The notes below the pieces were generated by a model, which had not been told where the DNA came from, searched no databases, and was given only the letters and a program-made list of their open reading frames with translations. The position numbers were made by a program, and so were the translations under genes. A stretch of 64,000 bases of DNA. Source: Parasponia andersonii (Eukaryota; Streptophyta; Magnoliopsida; Rosales; Cannabaceae). Location: positions 490,065 through 554,064 of the forward strand of contig JXTB01000124.1 of the NCBI GenBank assembly GCA_002914805.1. The letters are read 5' to 3'. Position 1 is the first letter of the stretch, and the number at the start of each line of letters is the position of its first letter. Below, piece by piece: positions 43,390-58,120 of the stretch.

Positions 43390-46300
43390 CGCGCCATTCA
43401 AAAGTGGGTTGAGTTAAAGATTAAGAGATTTATTTGAATCTACTTTGGTTTTAGTTTTATTTTGTGTTAGTATATATGCATTTTTCTTTTTAAAATAAAA
43501 ATCCGTTGAGAAGTATTACTAGATGCATTGGACTTGGGTGTGGAACTAGGGAAGTTGTTATTATATTTCTTAGATGACATATATGCTTTGTATTTTGTTT
43601 TTTTTAAAGGAGCTGGTTTTATAAATAATTGTCAAATTCTATGACGTAAGAATGAAATGGACCTTTTCGTGATGTGTTAGTCTTTCTATGAAACGTTTAC
43701 AATTATTAATCATAAATATTTGATATCAATGTTTTCTCAACACTTACACATATTATAAGAGTCTAAAAAGAGGGGCTTGCATGGATGAAATGAAACCTCT
43801 AAGAAGGTCAATGGCTACTTAATTCAATTAATTAGTGAGGAATAATTTGATAAATTTACATGAATTGGTATTTCCTTTTCATATGCATTCATTATATTCC
43901 TTTTCCATCTTAAAATTTTCTTAGTTACCTAAAGCATGAGGCGTCAAATGCCATTGACCACCTCCCAATTTGAAACCATGAGTTTCAAAACAAAGACCTA
44001 CCAAATTTGAATTACAATTCTAAAAATTAAATGGCAAGTTTAATGCGCAACATGGCCCATATATAGAACACTGTAGACCACAAAGAAAATGCATATGTTT
44101 GAAGAATGTTTGATTTTCTATTCCTTTTTCTTCATATTTTCCACACGCTCTCATGGCAAGCGTGGTGGAGTGTTGAGACAATATTAAACCAAAGAGGAGG
44201 AGGAGGCAAAGCAAGAGGGTACGTGAGGAGGCAAGGCAAGAGGGTACGTTTCATGTTGCCCACCGAACGAGTCCGTAGAAATAGAGCTAGTGAGAGAAAG
44301 AAAGAAGGGAGAGGATTTTCCTTTTGTTGTTTGGTAAAAAGGAAAATATTGAGGGAGCAAAGCAGCTTTACCCTTTTTGTTTTCTGTTTAAAAAAAAAAT
44401 TATTTCCATGTCCCCAGCACGTAATGAGTGCGTGTCGCGTGTGAGGGCTTCTTAGGCCAATGCCTTTATCATTCTGTTTTTGATTTCTGAATTTTTTTGT
44501 TTTTACCTTTCCTTTTTTGTTCACACTTTTACGTTACATAAAAGGGAATTTAAAAAGAGAAAAGGCTTCTCATCTTTTTTTTTTTCTTTTTCTTTTTATT
44601 GAATGGATTTGGATCCTATCAAGATGGCCAAAAAGGAAGTATTTTTGACATGTTTTCTTCTTCGAAGTGAGGTATTTCTTTTTTTTTTTTTTCCCTTTTT
44701 CTTTGTCCCATTTTCTTCTTGTTATGTGAGAAAAATTTTATAGAGGCATGTGAAAGGAAAAAAAAAACAACAACAATAACTCCTTGTATTCGACCTTAAA
44801 TCTCAAGATTTTGTGTGATTATCAATTAAGTTGTAACTTTTCTTAAAAAATAATGGTATAGGTACCAAACTAACAGAGATTTTAAGCACACTGCACACAA
44901 TTTATATGTGTGTTTTATACTTTTATTAGGTACATATGATCTTTAATCTTTTTCATTCTTAAGACATCTTTAATCGTTTTCATTCTTAAGACTGTCATTC
45001 GCCTATATCCATATAGGACAGTAGACTCTTACGTGGATACATTATTACTTACACGTAGAAGAAGTCTTTTGAAAACCATTTGTGCTTCTAAATGCAAAAT
45101 TCTAGAACTTTTTTTTTTTTTTTTTATTAATCTTATTATGTTACTAGATGAATCATCCTCTAATTTGGATATTCTCCCAAAAAGTTAGTATAAATTACAA
45201 ATAAAAATGCTAAAGGATTTCTTTTTCTTCTATTCTCTTTTTTCGGTCTCCTTTCTTTATTCTCTTATATTCCTCATTCTCTATGTTTTTTTTTTTTTCC
45301 TTTTTCAACTTTAATAAGTCCAAATCTAAATCTGATTTGTAGTACTAATTTTTGTGTAAATTTTAGTCTGATTGGGATCTTAAATCTGATATTTCTTCTC
45401 AAATCTAGATCTGTTTAGCGATCGGCTTTTATTTTATTTTTAATTTTTCACAGACATAGATCTCAATCAGTGATAGTCTCATAAAATGTACTCTGCCAAA
45501 AATGCAGTTAGGAATAAATGTCGAAAGCAATAAGTTATTAGCGATCTTTATGTTCTCTTTTTCTTAAAGAATTAGGATAACCTACTACTAGTGTTTGTAA
45601 TCTATTTTTTATTTCATTTTTTAAAATGAGTTTAAAATTATAATCATTATGTTTATATTATAATTTGAAATTTTTTATTTCCATTAGTAATATCCGCCTG
45701 CATGCTAAAAGAAGCCCACATATAATATACTTTTTACATGGTTTCATGTATCTAGTAACGGTAGCAACACAAATATCCTAAAGCATTGATCATCACCATT
45801 TAGTCAAAATTATGAAGCCTCGAGCCACTTCTCGAAATTTATTTAAAAGAATATAACTAAACTAGGTAACTGATTTTTATTATTATTATTATTATTTGGT
45901 TTTACTTTATATATAAAAATAATACTGTCAAGAGATTTGTAGTCATAAGATTAGTGGTCAAAGTTCCATCATCATAAAGGAAGAGTAGTCAAAACAACTA
46001 CTTAAGTACGGACTAACAAACACTTGATTTTAATATATACTAACCCTTTCAAGCAAACTTACATTTTAAAAAATAAAAATAAAACACCCTCTAAACCAAC
46101 CTTAGTTTGATTCTTTTCCATATGCATTATTCTTTATTTCTTTTCTTTCTTTGCATTATCACTAATAAGAAAGAGTCCAAGAATATGTGCGTAAAAAAGT
46201 TATCATTTTTATTCTCTTAAACTAGCCGTTCTTTGGCTTCCACCTTTTAGCATTTGTTATCAAATTTAATGTTTATAAGATTAAATGAACTATTGTTCTT

Positions 46301-47480
46301 CAAATGACATATTGAAGAAGAAGAAGAAGAAAAGTTCATCTGTCATATATATAGTATATAATCCTTCCATCTTTGTTTTTTTATTTCTATTTTTGAGTAA
46401 CCAAAGAAGCTATTGTGACCTTACATCCACACAATTTTTTCATCTACGTTTGACCTATGTATGTGTATATTTAATGGATATACTTGACACATATGTGTGT
46501 ATATGTATATATATCAAGGGGTATCCGGACCAATGTGATGTGAAAGAGGGAATGGTATGTGGTAAGGAAGGTCTCCATGCTGGTTTGTTCTAACTGGGAG
46601 CAAACAGTATTTATGTCTGATATGAAGAGGTGGGGCATTTTAGAAAAAAAAATAATATATAATGAAATAAAAATAAAATATGATGAAGTGGGGCTCATTC
46701 CAAATGTCATTTTTTAATAACAATATGAAGAAGTGGGGCCATTTCAAATGTCATTTTTTCTTCTATTGAAAATCTTGTGGAGGAAAATTGCAAGGTCCCT
46801 CTCATTCTTCTCTCGTATCCCCTACCATCTTATGATTACACCAACTTAGGATCTTTGGTGTTTTAGATGATTATTTATTTTACCGTTCCATTTTAAGGCG
46901 TAAAGAAATTTTATTTTTAATTTTTTCAACTAATGGTTTTATATGCTACACTCTACTCGTGTTAGCATAAGGGGAAAAAAACATTTTTCCCTAAAGAATA
47001 ATACTACATATATTAAATTAATTTTCATATTTCAATGGGGCGACTTATATAATCAAATTTATTTGAAAATCAGATATAACAAATCACTTGAAATTATTTG
47101 CAAATGCCTAATACGGGTAACAATTGGTGTCTTTTTCTTATAATATGCTTAAAACTCAATGTTGACGTAATTGTTCATAAAGTATTAGTTTTATTGCATC
47201 ATTCAGGATTGAAGTTAAGATAGTAGAAAGCTTTAACTCTCTTGAAAAATTTTAGTAGATGTCCACTTTTTTTACTTAATTTTAGTAAATATTCATTTTT
47301 TTTCTTTTTATAATTAAATGAGTAGTTCATATATTTGTATATAATATTTTTTACGTGATATATATGTTGATGTACTAATCATTTTGTTATAATATTTAAA
47401 AAATAGACATTTACTTAAATTGTACTCAAAATTCGATCATTTTTTTATAATACATCTATCCTTTTACTAGAGTTTCTAGT
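43390..47480. other. Intergenic DNA, no gene recognised
   Basis: AT-rich, with many poly-T runs and small local duplications (for example near 44205-44250 AGGCAA(A/G)GCAAGAGGGTACG twice, and 46620-46760 ATGAAGA(A/G)GTGGGGC three times). Short open frames show no family resemblance. Confidence 0.5.
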
Positions 47481-47492
47481 CCTTTCCTTGCA

Positions 47493-47808
47493 GAATGTAT
47501 AACTCTCTGGGAAGGTCTCATGTCTGCCCTCAATCTGAATCTCCATCATCAGTTTGTTAAAAGTGATGCTAAGAACGTGATTTTGAGAGTTAGCTCTCGG
47601 AATTTCGGCTCTTTAGAAGTTCTTGTAATCAGGAATATTTCCAGGCTTTTATAATTACTTAGTGATGTTAGTTGCAGTCGCAGGTTCTCGATCTGGGAAC
47701 TCTGCTGCTCATAGCCTTGCACCCCTATTTTTAATTTGAATTTAAATGATGTTTGGATTAATGAGACCCCTACTTGTTTCTCTGAAATTGTACTCTTCGA
47801 TCCAAGTT
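47493..47808 (+). pseudogene. RNase H-like (RVT_3) domain remnant, probably LINE-derived
   Basis: The plus strand reads ECITLWEGLMSALNLNLHH, then VKSDAKNVILRV, LEVLVIRNISRLL, a stop, and in a shifted frame SGNSAAHSLAP, then in another frame NDVWINETPTCFSEIVLFD. This order (E-containing helix, SDA motif, GNS-AAH motif, VW-E--P--L tail) is that of the RNase H domain common at the end of plant non-LTR retrotransposons and in related orphan genes. One stop and at least two frame changes show it is dead. No reverse transcriptase was seen upstream. Confidence 0.7.
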
Positions 47809-48198
47809 AATCAATGAGTACATCTTTCCGTAATAAAATAAATAAAAGCCATTGAAACACAATTAATATTGGTTCTAAAAGTTAGTACAAGATCTTGAAG
47901 TAACAAGTGGCACTAGAGTTAGTATATATGTGTAGTATCATTCTTTGGGTTAACATGGTTTGTTCAATTTTCTGTAACATTGATCTTATCAATCCTCACA
48001 ACATTATTTTGACTCCACTTTTTCTCCTATGAACCCAATTAAACACAAATCAGTCACCTAATATCAGGTAATTTTATGTATGTATATATGTATATAACTT
48101 TGAATGTAGTTTTCTTTTGAAATCGGTCACATTATATGATTTAGCCGATATCGAACATATTTCTTCGATACTTATATATAAATATATATATATATATA

Positions 48199-48440
48199 TG
48201 GGCACCAATCCAGTAGGTATTTTTTTTTTTTACCTATGCATAGGTATCAATTTGGCCAATGAAAATTTAGTATATATATTTTTTTATTGTAAAAAGTAAG
48301 AGAGAGAAAAATCATTAATGATGCACGTCTTTTCATGCACTTCATTATAGCCATTAGATCACCGTTAGATGACGATCCAACAGCTAAAAAAAAAATACCT
48401 ACCCACAAATAAAGAAAAAAAATACCTATTGGATTGGCAA

Positions 48441-48443
<3 letters not shown>
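48199..48443. mobile_element. MITE, copy A (about 245 bp)
   Basis: The left end reads GGCACCAATCCAGTAGGTAT and the right end, on the opposite strand, GGTTGCCAATCCAATAGGTA; each is followed by a poly-T run, giving inverted ends of about 28 bp. It sits within TA repeats, so a TA target would fit Tc1/mariner or PIF-type elements but cannot be proven. Internal landmarks are GCCATTAGATCACCGTTAGATGA and CAACAGCTAAAAAAA. Confidence 0.75.

Positions 48444-48475
<32 letters not shown>
48444..48475. repeat. (TA)n microsatellite
   Basis: About 16 TA dinucleotides directly next to MITE copy A; a shorter TA run lies on its other side. Confidence 0.95.
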
Positions 48476-48477
<2 letters not shown>

Positions 48478-48479
48478 AT

Positions 48480-49970
48480 TAATCCCAATATATAAATGTC
48501 GAACAGCCAGTTAGCGAACATTACCAAGCTGTCTTCAAAGGAGGAGGAAAAGAATGAAGCTTTGTGCAAGAGTTACACAGAAAGTTATATGCTTTCTAGA
48601 ATCAATTAAGTTCACTATAAAATTCAGATAAGCAGATTTAAATAGGAAGGTTTAACAATAAAAAGTAGCTCTGCCGTAAAAAAAATATTACCTTTCTACT
48701 TATGTAATAGAGAACCTTTAATTAATATATAAAACAGAAATATCAAATGTAAAATATATGTATGCTACATATATACTTGGCCACTTTTAATCCTTCACGA
48801 GTGAAATGATTAACATGGTCACATGCCAAATTGTAGTAAATCTATATCTCGAGAAAATACAACATAACAACTAGAATAAATATGTGATTTACATATAAAA
48901 AAAAACATCTAATTTATTGGTCAACATGAGCAAAGTCATGCAAACCAATATTGAGAACTATATCCACCTGGGAAAATCCCCACTTTAATTGGTTTCATAC
49001 ATAAATGAAGAAAGAAAGCATTTGTAGTGATCATTTAAGATCATGAAAACTTCTGACACAGGTCTCTTTTCTTGATTTTTTTTTTCCTAACCTTATCATA
49101 TATTAATTCAAATTAGCTTTTTTAAATTAAAATGTTATCTTAAAGTTTACTCCTTAATTGGGTCTCTCACTTCGACCATTACTCGGGTAAACTTAAATTT
49201 TTTTCCTCTTAATAAATTTTGCCTAGAAGAGTGTTAGGGATCCCATCCCACCTCAGTTACCATTATTTTAATACCACGATGAAACGTCATTTTTAATTAG
49301 AAAATCAAAACTTATTATAACTAGGTTAAATGATATACACTAATTGTATAATAAAAAATTATATATCATATTAGATGATATTAAAAATTGGAATACTTAG
49401 CATTATTCTATTGTCTTACACACTATATAATAATAACAATATTATAGTGAATATTTAGACTGATCAAAGTGGTGATATTATAAAATATTTCAATGAGCAG
49501 AGTAAGTGCTTTTATTTATTGTTTTAAAAGTAAGGGTAAAGATTTTTCCAACAAAAATAAAAGCATGAAAATGTTATCAACCTTTGATGGAAAAACAATT
49601 ACTAGCTACATGCCTAAAATAGTTAAGGTTTTTTTTTTTCTTTGATAAGATAGAATAAGAAATTGTGATCAATGATCAAGCCACTTGTTAAACAAATAAA
49701 GATATTTACAGTTCATTGGGTCAAATTATAATGACACTTCATGTTCATGTTAGATTAGCCACGAAACCAAATTGGGGTTATAGAGGTCTGATGTAACAAG
49801 TGAAGAGAAAGAAAGAAATGGAAATTAATACTGAAAAGTATGTTTAGCCACTTCCTCAAACCCTGATCTGACAGGCCCAAATCCTGGAAAGCATTTCTTA
49901 ATGTGTTTTAAGTATATGAAAGGCATGTGAAATATTAGGTATAATATAGTTTCTCCCACCTTTATATAAT

Positions 49971-50005
<35 letters not shown>

Positions 50006-52459
50006 GTCAAAATATGGCCAAAGTTATGGGGATTGCACAATACTACATTCATTCAAATATTTAATAAATGATATAAAACCCCATTTTGTACAGAATCTGT
50101 ACCCTATAAAATTAGTGGAAAAATATTCCACTTTCCTTTTTTTTTTTTTGTTAAATGTTTGTGCTTGATTCATGTAAAAAAAACTAGTGGGTACAATTCA
50201 GCTTCTTCACAATTGAATTGGGTGGAATATGAAATATTTTGTAGGGTCCCCTCCCCTTGTCATTGCAATGACATTTAAGGTCTCTAATTAGACCTCCAAC
50301 CAAACAGCACAGAGAGCAATTTATATATTCTTGGGATCTTTGTTAGGAGCCGGTTTTTGTTTCATTCGCACAGTGTGTGTATTTGTAGGTCCCAATATTT
50401 TGGTATCATTTTCTTAGGCATTTGAAGTTTTATTTTATATCTCCACCAAACGGCAGAGCAGGATGTTTTGGGGATTTTTTGTAAGGAGTTGGTTTTTCTA
50501 TTTCTTTCACCTTCTTGTCTGGCCATTATATTTATGTCATCACATAAAGCCAAGGTAGTGAGTGATCCTAAATAATTTTTTATGATTTTTTATGATCCTC
50601 TATGTTTCCTTTCTCAAAGTAAATTATAGTGGGCTTCATAAGATATACAACTATTATTGATACCTTATACTAGGGCTTTTTTCCCCCTCTTTAATTGACA
50701 AATTTGTTTACTAATTATATTTCATATCAAAGTGAGGTATCACTCATCATTTTATATGTAACATTTTTACCAGATGAACAATACCAGGAACACTAATTTT
50801 TACGCCAAGAATTTGTATCAAACGACCACATAATTTTTATCGGGGTCTGTTTGAAAGCCATAGTATTATTTTGGCATTAGTTTTTTTTTTTTCTTTAAAA
50901 AAAACATAGTTTCCCTAATATTACTCATTTGGAATTCATTTAATTTTTTGAGAGAATAAAAAGGTGATAAATAAAAGAATTATTAAACAAAAAGTTTGGA
51001 CATCATCAACTAGACTTCTTGACTTAATCGTACATATTACATGAAAGTATTGAACCCATACACAATCATTAATAACGTTTGATTGGCTTGTGACTAGATT
51101 TTTTGATACAATAATGAATAATAATGTAGAAGCAAAAGTTCGATTCGGTTGGTAGTTTTGCTCGAGTTGTCAAGCTCAAAAAAAAGCTCTGCCACCCCCA
51201 TTAGACCATGACAGAAGAATATTCAGTCCTACCTACATGTTTATCTACGTACCATTTGCAGCCTATAACTCAAGAGCAATCACTTTCTCCATGTGTTCTT
51301 ACACAATGTTTGTATATATGAATTTATAATACATACATGTGTAAATTCTGTCAATGTACACCAATGGGTCCAGAAGAAAACCTGGACTCTTCCCATCAAC
51401 ATAGCTAACTTGTACGCAAGTAGAAAGTGTATAGTAATGATCAGTATTCTAACATCTGACACTGTAGAAATACGGATTTTCCCTGCGTAGTGTCTGCAAC
51501 TCCAAAAATCTGATTATTTGCTTTGTTTTCATGAAACCATTTGGACTCATTAGGTGACTATTTATAGATTGATTCATTATGGAAACAGCAAATAAATTGA
51601 TCTTATTTGGATGTATAAATTCAAAGGAGGCTTATATCAGCGCTGAAATATGGGCTTTACCTGTCAATAGAGTTGGCTCAAATTATTATATTGAAGACGT
51701 TTCATTTAGTAAGTTTTGGCACGATGACTAGTCAATGAACATAGACAAGTCAAGCAACATTCACATACCAAGTTTTCCTGAATAGCTATGGGGGTTATTT
51801 TCTATATGAAATTATGAATAACGGAATAATTTCAATGTGGCTCTCTTCTTTAAGAGTAAGACCCACATGTAAAGTCATTAATACAAAAAAGCCTTTATTA
51901 CCTATCACCGAAGGCCACATGCCCTGCGTAAGAATCCAAACGGGTTAAATAGCAGTGCTCTTTCTATATACCTGTCTACTCGATCATATTTTGGCACCTT
52001 ATAAAAACAGTTAACATGGTTATATAATGCTTCAGTAATTGATCTAAGAATAGTGTGTCAACATTATTGGCTGTACAGAGAAAAAGACGGCAAAACTAAA
52101 CGGATGATCGAGAGATTACACTTTAAACTTTCCATAAATTACCTTCACAAAATGTATTCCAAATTGAAAAAGTAGCTACTTTCTTAATACTAATCCAAGT
52201 GAAAGAACATTAGAACAAATGGAGAGCAAACAAACTTCTTCATTGCTAACATTAAATTAACTTCCCTCGGTTGGATTTACAGCAAGGAATATAATGGAAT
52301 AAATGTACTACAGCATCATTCAGAAGATAAAGCGATTATCTTATACTGCTTAAGCGTGTAAACGATACAGAACAATGGTTTTATAGCCTTATACCAGGAA
52401 AAGAACTTCAGATGGATCAGTAATTTGATAAATACCCCCTTCAAACTACTACACCAAAA
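48480..52459. other. Intergenic DNA, no gene recognised
   Basis: AT-rich. The last 300 bases or so are probably the 3' UTR of the NAT gene. A (CT)n run lies at 49972-50003. No RNA gene or coding sequence that I can support. Confidence 0.5.
49972..50003. repeat. (CT)n microsatellite
   Basis: Sixteen CT dinucleotides. Confidence 0.95.
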
Positions 52460-55400
52460 TCACACAGATGGGAAGTATTTGTTTAGATTGAATGGAAGAG
52501 AATAGAACTCCTCACTCCTGGTATCACCCTTGAAGGATCTGAACTTGTCCCACCAATGTTTACCTCTGTCTTTCCTGATCACACTATCCTTATGCAGTGT
52601 GTTGTCCAGGAAATATGCCACGCAGCCTGCGACAAACGCTTCAGATTGTAGAGGGACATTGATGATATCGTTAAACTGCCAAGAACAGAAGAAACGACTT
52701 TATGTTGAGATAAATAATCAACCTTCGTGTCATCTTAACAAAAGCTTACTTAAAGATTACAAAGAAAAGAATATTTGGTCCTACCCATCTTCCACCGGTG
52801 TGAACTGGACCGTAGCCGTTGATTGCTGTGTACTCGTTGAAATACTGTGGCACTGATAAACCCAGGAAGATAGAGAAACCCAGAATGAACTTTGTTCTGA
52901 AGCTATTGAGGTTGCAGAACTGAAGAAAGCTAAGACCTCCAGAACCTGCACGATTGAAAGGAAATAGCATATTTCGCTTACTGACCACTATTAAAATCAA
53001 TCAGAAATCCATACCAGCTTGTTTAACAGTTAAATCAAAGTTCATACCAACATAAGCAAAGAATAGGCAGTATAGAGCAGCAATAATGGGTGCTGGGATT
53101 GAAGCGAAGACAGCTCCAAATTTCCCTGCAATTTTTTAAGACATGAACAATAATAAGTACAAAATGCTGACATAGAATACTTGATTATAAGACATCTTGT
53201 ACATTACAACTTACCAAGAATGGAGAAAAATATCATGAATCCAGCTGATATTTGCACCACCCTCCGACTGCCAACACGTGTCAAGGCCAAAAGGCCAGCA
53301 TTCTCACTGCCAGAGAGAAAGGAAAGTTTTCAGGTCCAGTTGAAAACCTGTTTCTCAGTCAATTAACTCGGAAAAATGAAAAAGATATCAAAAGCGTCCT
53401 TATTTTCTTACATTGATACTGAGGATCCAGTCACAGTTCCAAACAAGCCAGAAATCAGAATTCCAACTCCCTGAATATAGAAACATATTATTAATACCAA
53501 TCACAGTTTTACAAGAAACCTGCATTTTGCATGAAACCAATCAGTGTTATATATGCATGAACAAATTCTTTTCATACCTGCCAGCCAACTCCGCGGCTGA
53601 GAATAGAAGGTGGTAAGGGAGTTGCACTAGCATATCTTGCAACCGCAATAAAAGCACCTGTCGACTGTTTACATCAGTGGTCATCCGTCAGATATAACTT
53701 GTCAATGGGATGAAATGGATTATCAAGAAAATATCATTTAGGTACACGAATATTTGCTATGCATAAATGAGCTTTTGACGTGTCAAAGAGGGAAATAAAT
53801 GATCTGGCTCATTCAAAGAATTTGAATGTACTATGAATTCAACATGTTTTAGTACGAATTTTGAAATCCTTCGGTATAGATCAAGTACCCATTCATGGGA
53901 CCAAAAGAAGACAATGATAACAATTTAAAAAGTTATTAAAGTGGTAGGGAAGAGAGCGTACTGATAAAGAATATTGCATTTAGGCTTTCCATATTCAAAC
54001 ACTAAAGAGAATTAAGAGAGCAGCAGAGAAAACTGACCTCTACAAGAGCAACAAAAGTAGCCATCATCATGGCAAAGGCTTCACCAGCATCGAAAGAAGG
54101 TGCTCCCCATTGAAAGGGATAAGGAACTCTTATCCTGCAAAACCAAATACCTATAAGGATGGTTTCTTAAAATTAATTGAAAAGACCACAAAGCCATGCC
54201 CAAATTTATTCTCTAACCAGCATGCAAGGAGTGTTAATTCTACATATAGACAAAAAAGGAACTGTGACATCATAATCTTTTTTTCACTCTTTTTAAAGAA
54301 TGGGCATACTTCTATAAACTGAACAAGTTACATCAACAAATTATTAATATCCATAACAATAAAAGTGTTTAAGCATAATATTGTCGTATACTAAGTGCAA
54401 CCATATGGTAAGGCATTGATTCCTGAGATTTTAAAAAAATTCATAGTTTAAGTTGACAGAAAAAGAAACTAGACTAACCATGGAGCAGCATCAATAAGTC
54501 CTGCACGGTCAGTACGGCAGCTTGTTTGCGTTTTTGGGGCTGCATCATTATATGCCCCACCCACAGTGAGCAGGTGAGCATAAATCCACACAATCGCCAC
54601 CGTAAATATTACTGCAAACCGGTCAAAGACATGTTTCCCAAAGTGAAAAAGGTGTGGCAAATACTGCAAACCAGTGATAGATAAAAACAATCAGCACCAA
54701 AGAAACAAGCAATAGTGAAGCAGGGATATGATAAAGCTAAAGCAGAAAATATAGTAAATCAATAATTAATCAGAATTATAGTAGAAAAACCATGTGTGAG
54801 GTGTGCAGAACTTCACCTGTGAAACGAACACCAAAAGAACAAGCTGTGGAAGTCCAATCTCCACACATTTAGCAACCTAAACATCCAAGAGAACCATTAG
54901 CATTACCTACGATAAGATTCAGTTTGGGCATGAATGTGCAATGTGCGTTACAGGAAAATAACACATACCCCTGGAAAACCCAACTCATAGAGCCCAAAAC
55001 CAACTAGAGCTACCAAAGGAACAGCCGAGAGTGGACTTAAAAACCTGAAGAACGGAAAAAAAAAAGTGTTTAGCCAACATTGCCTCTAGATTAAAATCTT
55101 TCTGTCAAATACTGCTGTGAAGGAAACAGTAAATCTATATTGAAATTCTGGCCAACTTCATAATCAAATGCAACATTTCCCATTTAGAACGTAATTTAAA
55201 CTGAGAAGCCAAGAAGTTCAAGGGTTCAACCCATGAACACACAAGGGAGAGCATGAGCGCAAGGGCAACGCACATTGTTTCCTTTAATCACCAACAAAAA
55301 GGAGGTTCATTTCGTACTTGGAAATGGAATTAGTTGGATTAAAACTAGAGCATACATACTTAGTGCAATGTGGAACTTAGTCCCCTTTAATGCTGTACAG

Positions 55401-57474
55401 AATTGTGTCATACCGTCATGTATGCCCAACATGGATCAAGCCAGTTGATTACTATAATTTTCCATGCAAAAAAAGACATCCAGATTGTCCAAGCATTGCC
55501 GGGTTTAATTTAATCTGAGATTACCTTGTAACGTTGCGCCAAAGGCCACTGAAGCCCAAGACAATCTGAAGAGTTGAAGCGACAATAAGAGAACCCTGAA
55601 TTGCCCGCATTGTCCTCTTAAATTTCTGAAATGATATAAAAACATTTTCATGGTGAGAATCAGAACTTACAAATGTCAAAAAGTTTATGTATGTTTGAGA
55701 GCATGTATCTATCTTAATTATGAATATTTATTTGAGAAAATCTTATCTTATCGTTCTTTCTTCTCTTTTTTGGCTGCCACAAGGTATCCCCACTAACCAT
55801 GTGGTTTTGACGAGCCCAGAGTGAAGTCTATGCAGGTGACTTCTAGGGGAATGCATCCCTCTAGTAAGGTTAGAGTCATGGCCAATTAAACTACTCCAGG
55901 GGTTCAAAAACATGTGGTTAACATTTATCGGGATTCAAAACATACCGTTAACATGCAACTGAAGGAAATTTTATAACCAACAAAATTTATGCCGGATGAT
56001 AGTCGTATCAGTGTATCACATATGCCTCATTAAAAAATATATATATACAGAATTATTTCTTATAAATCAGCTTGATTTTGCCTAAAGATACAACAACCAA
56101 GTTTAAGGTGTTCAGAGCATAAAACCTCTACAGGGTCTGGGTCAGAGGAATCACTGAATCGACCGGCAAGGATAATTGAAATTGTGGTGGGGACAAACGT
56201 ATATGACCCTCCAATAACAGCAGGTAATCGAGTCCCGAACAATGATTGTTGCAATGTATTCAAACCAGCAACAAAGAGCAGGGTCTGGATCACCTTAGCC
56301 TTCTCCTCCTAAAAGATAGTATATACAACTAGTCATCATTGGATTCTTTAAAAGAAATACCAATCTTTAATTAAAATCTACAACATATGTAAAATTCTTT
56401 GCATCACGCAAAACTCTTTTTTTGGACTTACATTTCCACCTCCCATCTGGGGAACAAGGGCAGTGGGAATGAGAACTGCAGTGCCAAGCATCACAAGATA
56501 ATGCTGAAAACCAAGGAGAATGGCCTCAGCTGCATCAGACATGGTCCACATTATTAAATAAGTTATAATTCACGAACCCCATTACAAAGTTATGTAATAT
56601 TATGAACTGATATCATGTCCAGTTAAAATTTACTAATATCATGATGTTAAAAGATGTTCCAGGCCCCAATCCCAGAAGCTATGTTAGAGGTATTAGAGAA
56701 ATATTAAAAAGCAACGTTAACAGAATTTTTTTTTATGCCACTAGCAGAGAAACAAATTCAAAATTCGCGTCAACCAAATTAGGTAGTAGGCAAATTATGG
56801 GATAACAAATAAACAAGATCCTAAATCCTAGGTAGGAACGAAAATTGTGATAACACATTTTAATTAATTATGTTAATATTAAAATTAGACAATAATTCCC
56901 ATAAATTAAAAAAAGAAAAAAGTTGACAATAAAACATTTATTTCCTTTCTTTAAAACTATTTTTCTTTTTTTTTTTTTCATTTTCGTTGTACAGACTTAT
57001 CAATATTTTAAGCCTAAGTTAATTTTTCTCAAAAGACAGAATTCCTTTTTAAAAAGTGGTATCTCTGGCCAAGATAAAGAAAGAACTAAGAAAAGCTACT
57101 TTCAACAATTGCGTACAAAGATAAAGAAGCCAAAGTTTCAAATAAAATAAATAAAATAAAACCCACCAAAAGAACCTACTTGAAATATACCCTAAGGATC
57201 CAGAAGAACCAGACTAACCAGACTAATAACTAAGACCCACCATTAATTAATCTAACATAATCTTAGCAAAATGAACAAAATTTCTTCCGGAACAAGTGAA
57301 AAAGGAACCAGATTCAGAATCCCAAATCAGTATAACCAGAAAAGAAAAAGTTGGATTATTAGTGTACTCACGCCATGGAGGAGGACTAGTAATGCAGTAA
57401 GAGATGTTGGGTAGCTGATCCTTTGGTGGGTGTGGCTGTGGCTCATCTGCTTTTGGTGCAGCACCTCCTGCCAT
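52460..57474 (-). CDS. NAT6: Nucleobase-ascorbate transporter, NAT6-like
   Basis: Fourteen exons splice to 531 residues: 57474-57372, 56529-56432, 56308-56126, 55625-55525, 55044-54969, 54876-54817, 54663-54479, 54134-54038, 53664-53578, 53470-53412, 53306-53215, 53125-53048, 52945-52785, 52675-52460. All junction phases agree and all introns are GT-AG. The family's purine/ascorbate (NCS2/NAT) permeases are plasma-membrane proteins with about 12-14 membrane spans; many hydrophobic stretches are visible. The NAT signature reads ENAGLLALTRVGSR at 351-364. MAGGAAPKADEPQPHPPKDQ at the N-terminus and SLPFNLNKYFPSV at the C-terminus are very like plant NAT6/NAT7, and the length matches. Transport substrate is not proven for most plant members. 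The track in the minus-strand leader (GTTGTAG/AGCAAC just before ATG) suggests a 5' UTR intron, unconfirmed. Confidence 0.95.
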
Positions 57475-58082
57475 TGTTGCTCTACAACTCTCTCTCTCAA
57501 AAAAAAAAACCCAATAAGCACAATGAAACTCAAATCTAAGCAAAGACCCAGATCCCAAATCTAGCAAAAAGTAGCTAAAATGAGCAGAAAACAGAGAAAC
57601 TAGTAAGAAAACTTGATGAGCCCCAAAAAGATTGAATCAACCAGTCACGTGTAAACCCACTAAAACAAAAGTAATAGAGATGAGAACTGTGTAAATAAGC
57701 AAGACTTATAGTGTTGTAGAGACTTCATATAGTGAGTGCGGATAATAATGATAATAATAGTAATAATAATGGGTTTAATAATTGCAACAAAGAGAAATAA
57801 GAAAAGTTGAGAACAAAAAAAAGTACCTTTTAACTATGTTGAGAAGAAGCAAACCCAAGTGGTGAGCTTAAATCCAAAAACTCATATACCCCACACCTAT
57901 AAATGGGTTTTTTTTTTAATTTTTTTCCTTTTTTATAACTCTGAAAGAGAAAAATCAAAGAAAAGAAGATAGATATAGAAGAAAACCCAGGGCAATAGGT
58001 GGGACTGTGAGGATGGTATAGTCAAAGACTCGAATGAAATGAAATAAAAGATCAAAGAAGGAAACTTTCCCACACTTTCCTA

Positions 58083-58084
<2 letters not shown>

Positions 58085-58119
<35 letters not shown>
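58085..58119. repeat. (CT)n microsatellite upstream of NAT
   Basis: CT dinucleotides, read as GA on the gene's strand. GA-rich tracts are common in plant core promoters and leaders. Confidence 0.9.
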
Positions 58120-58120
<1 letters not shown>

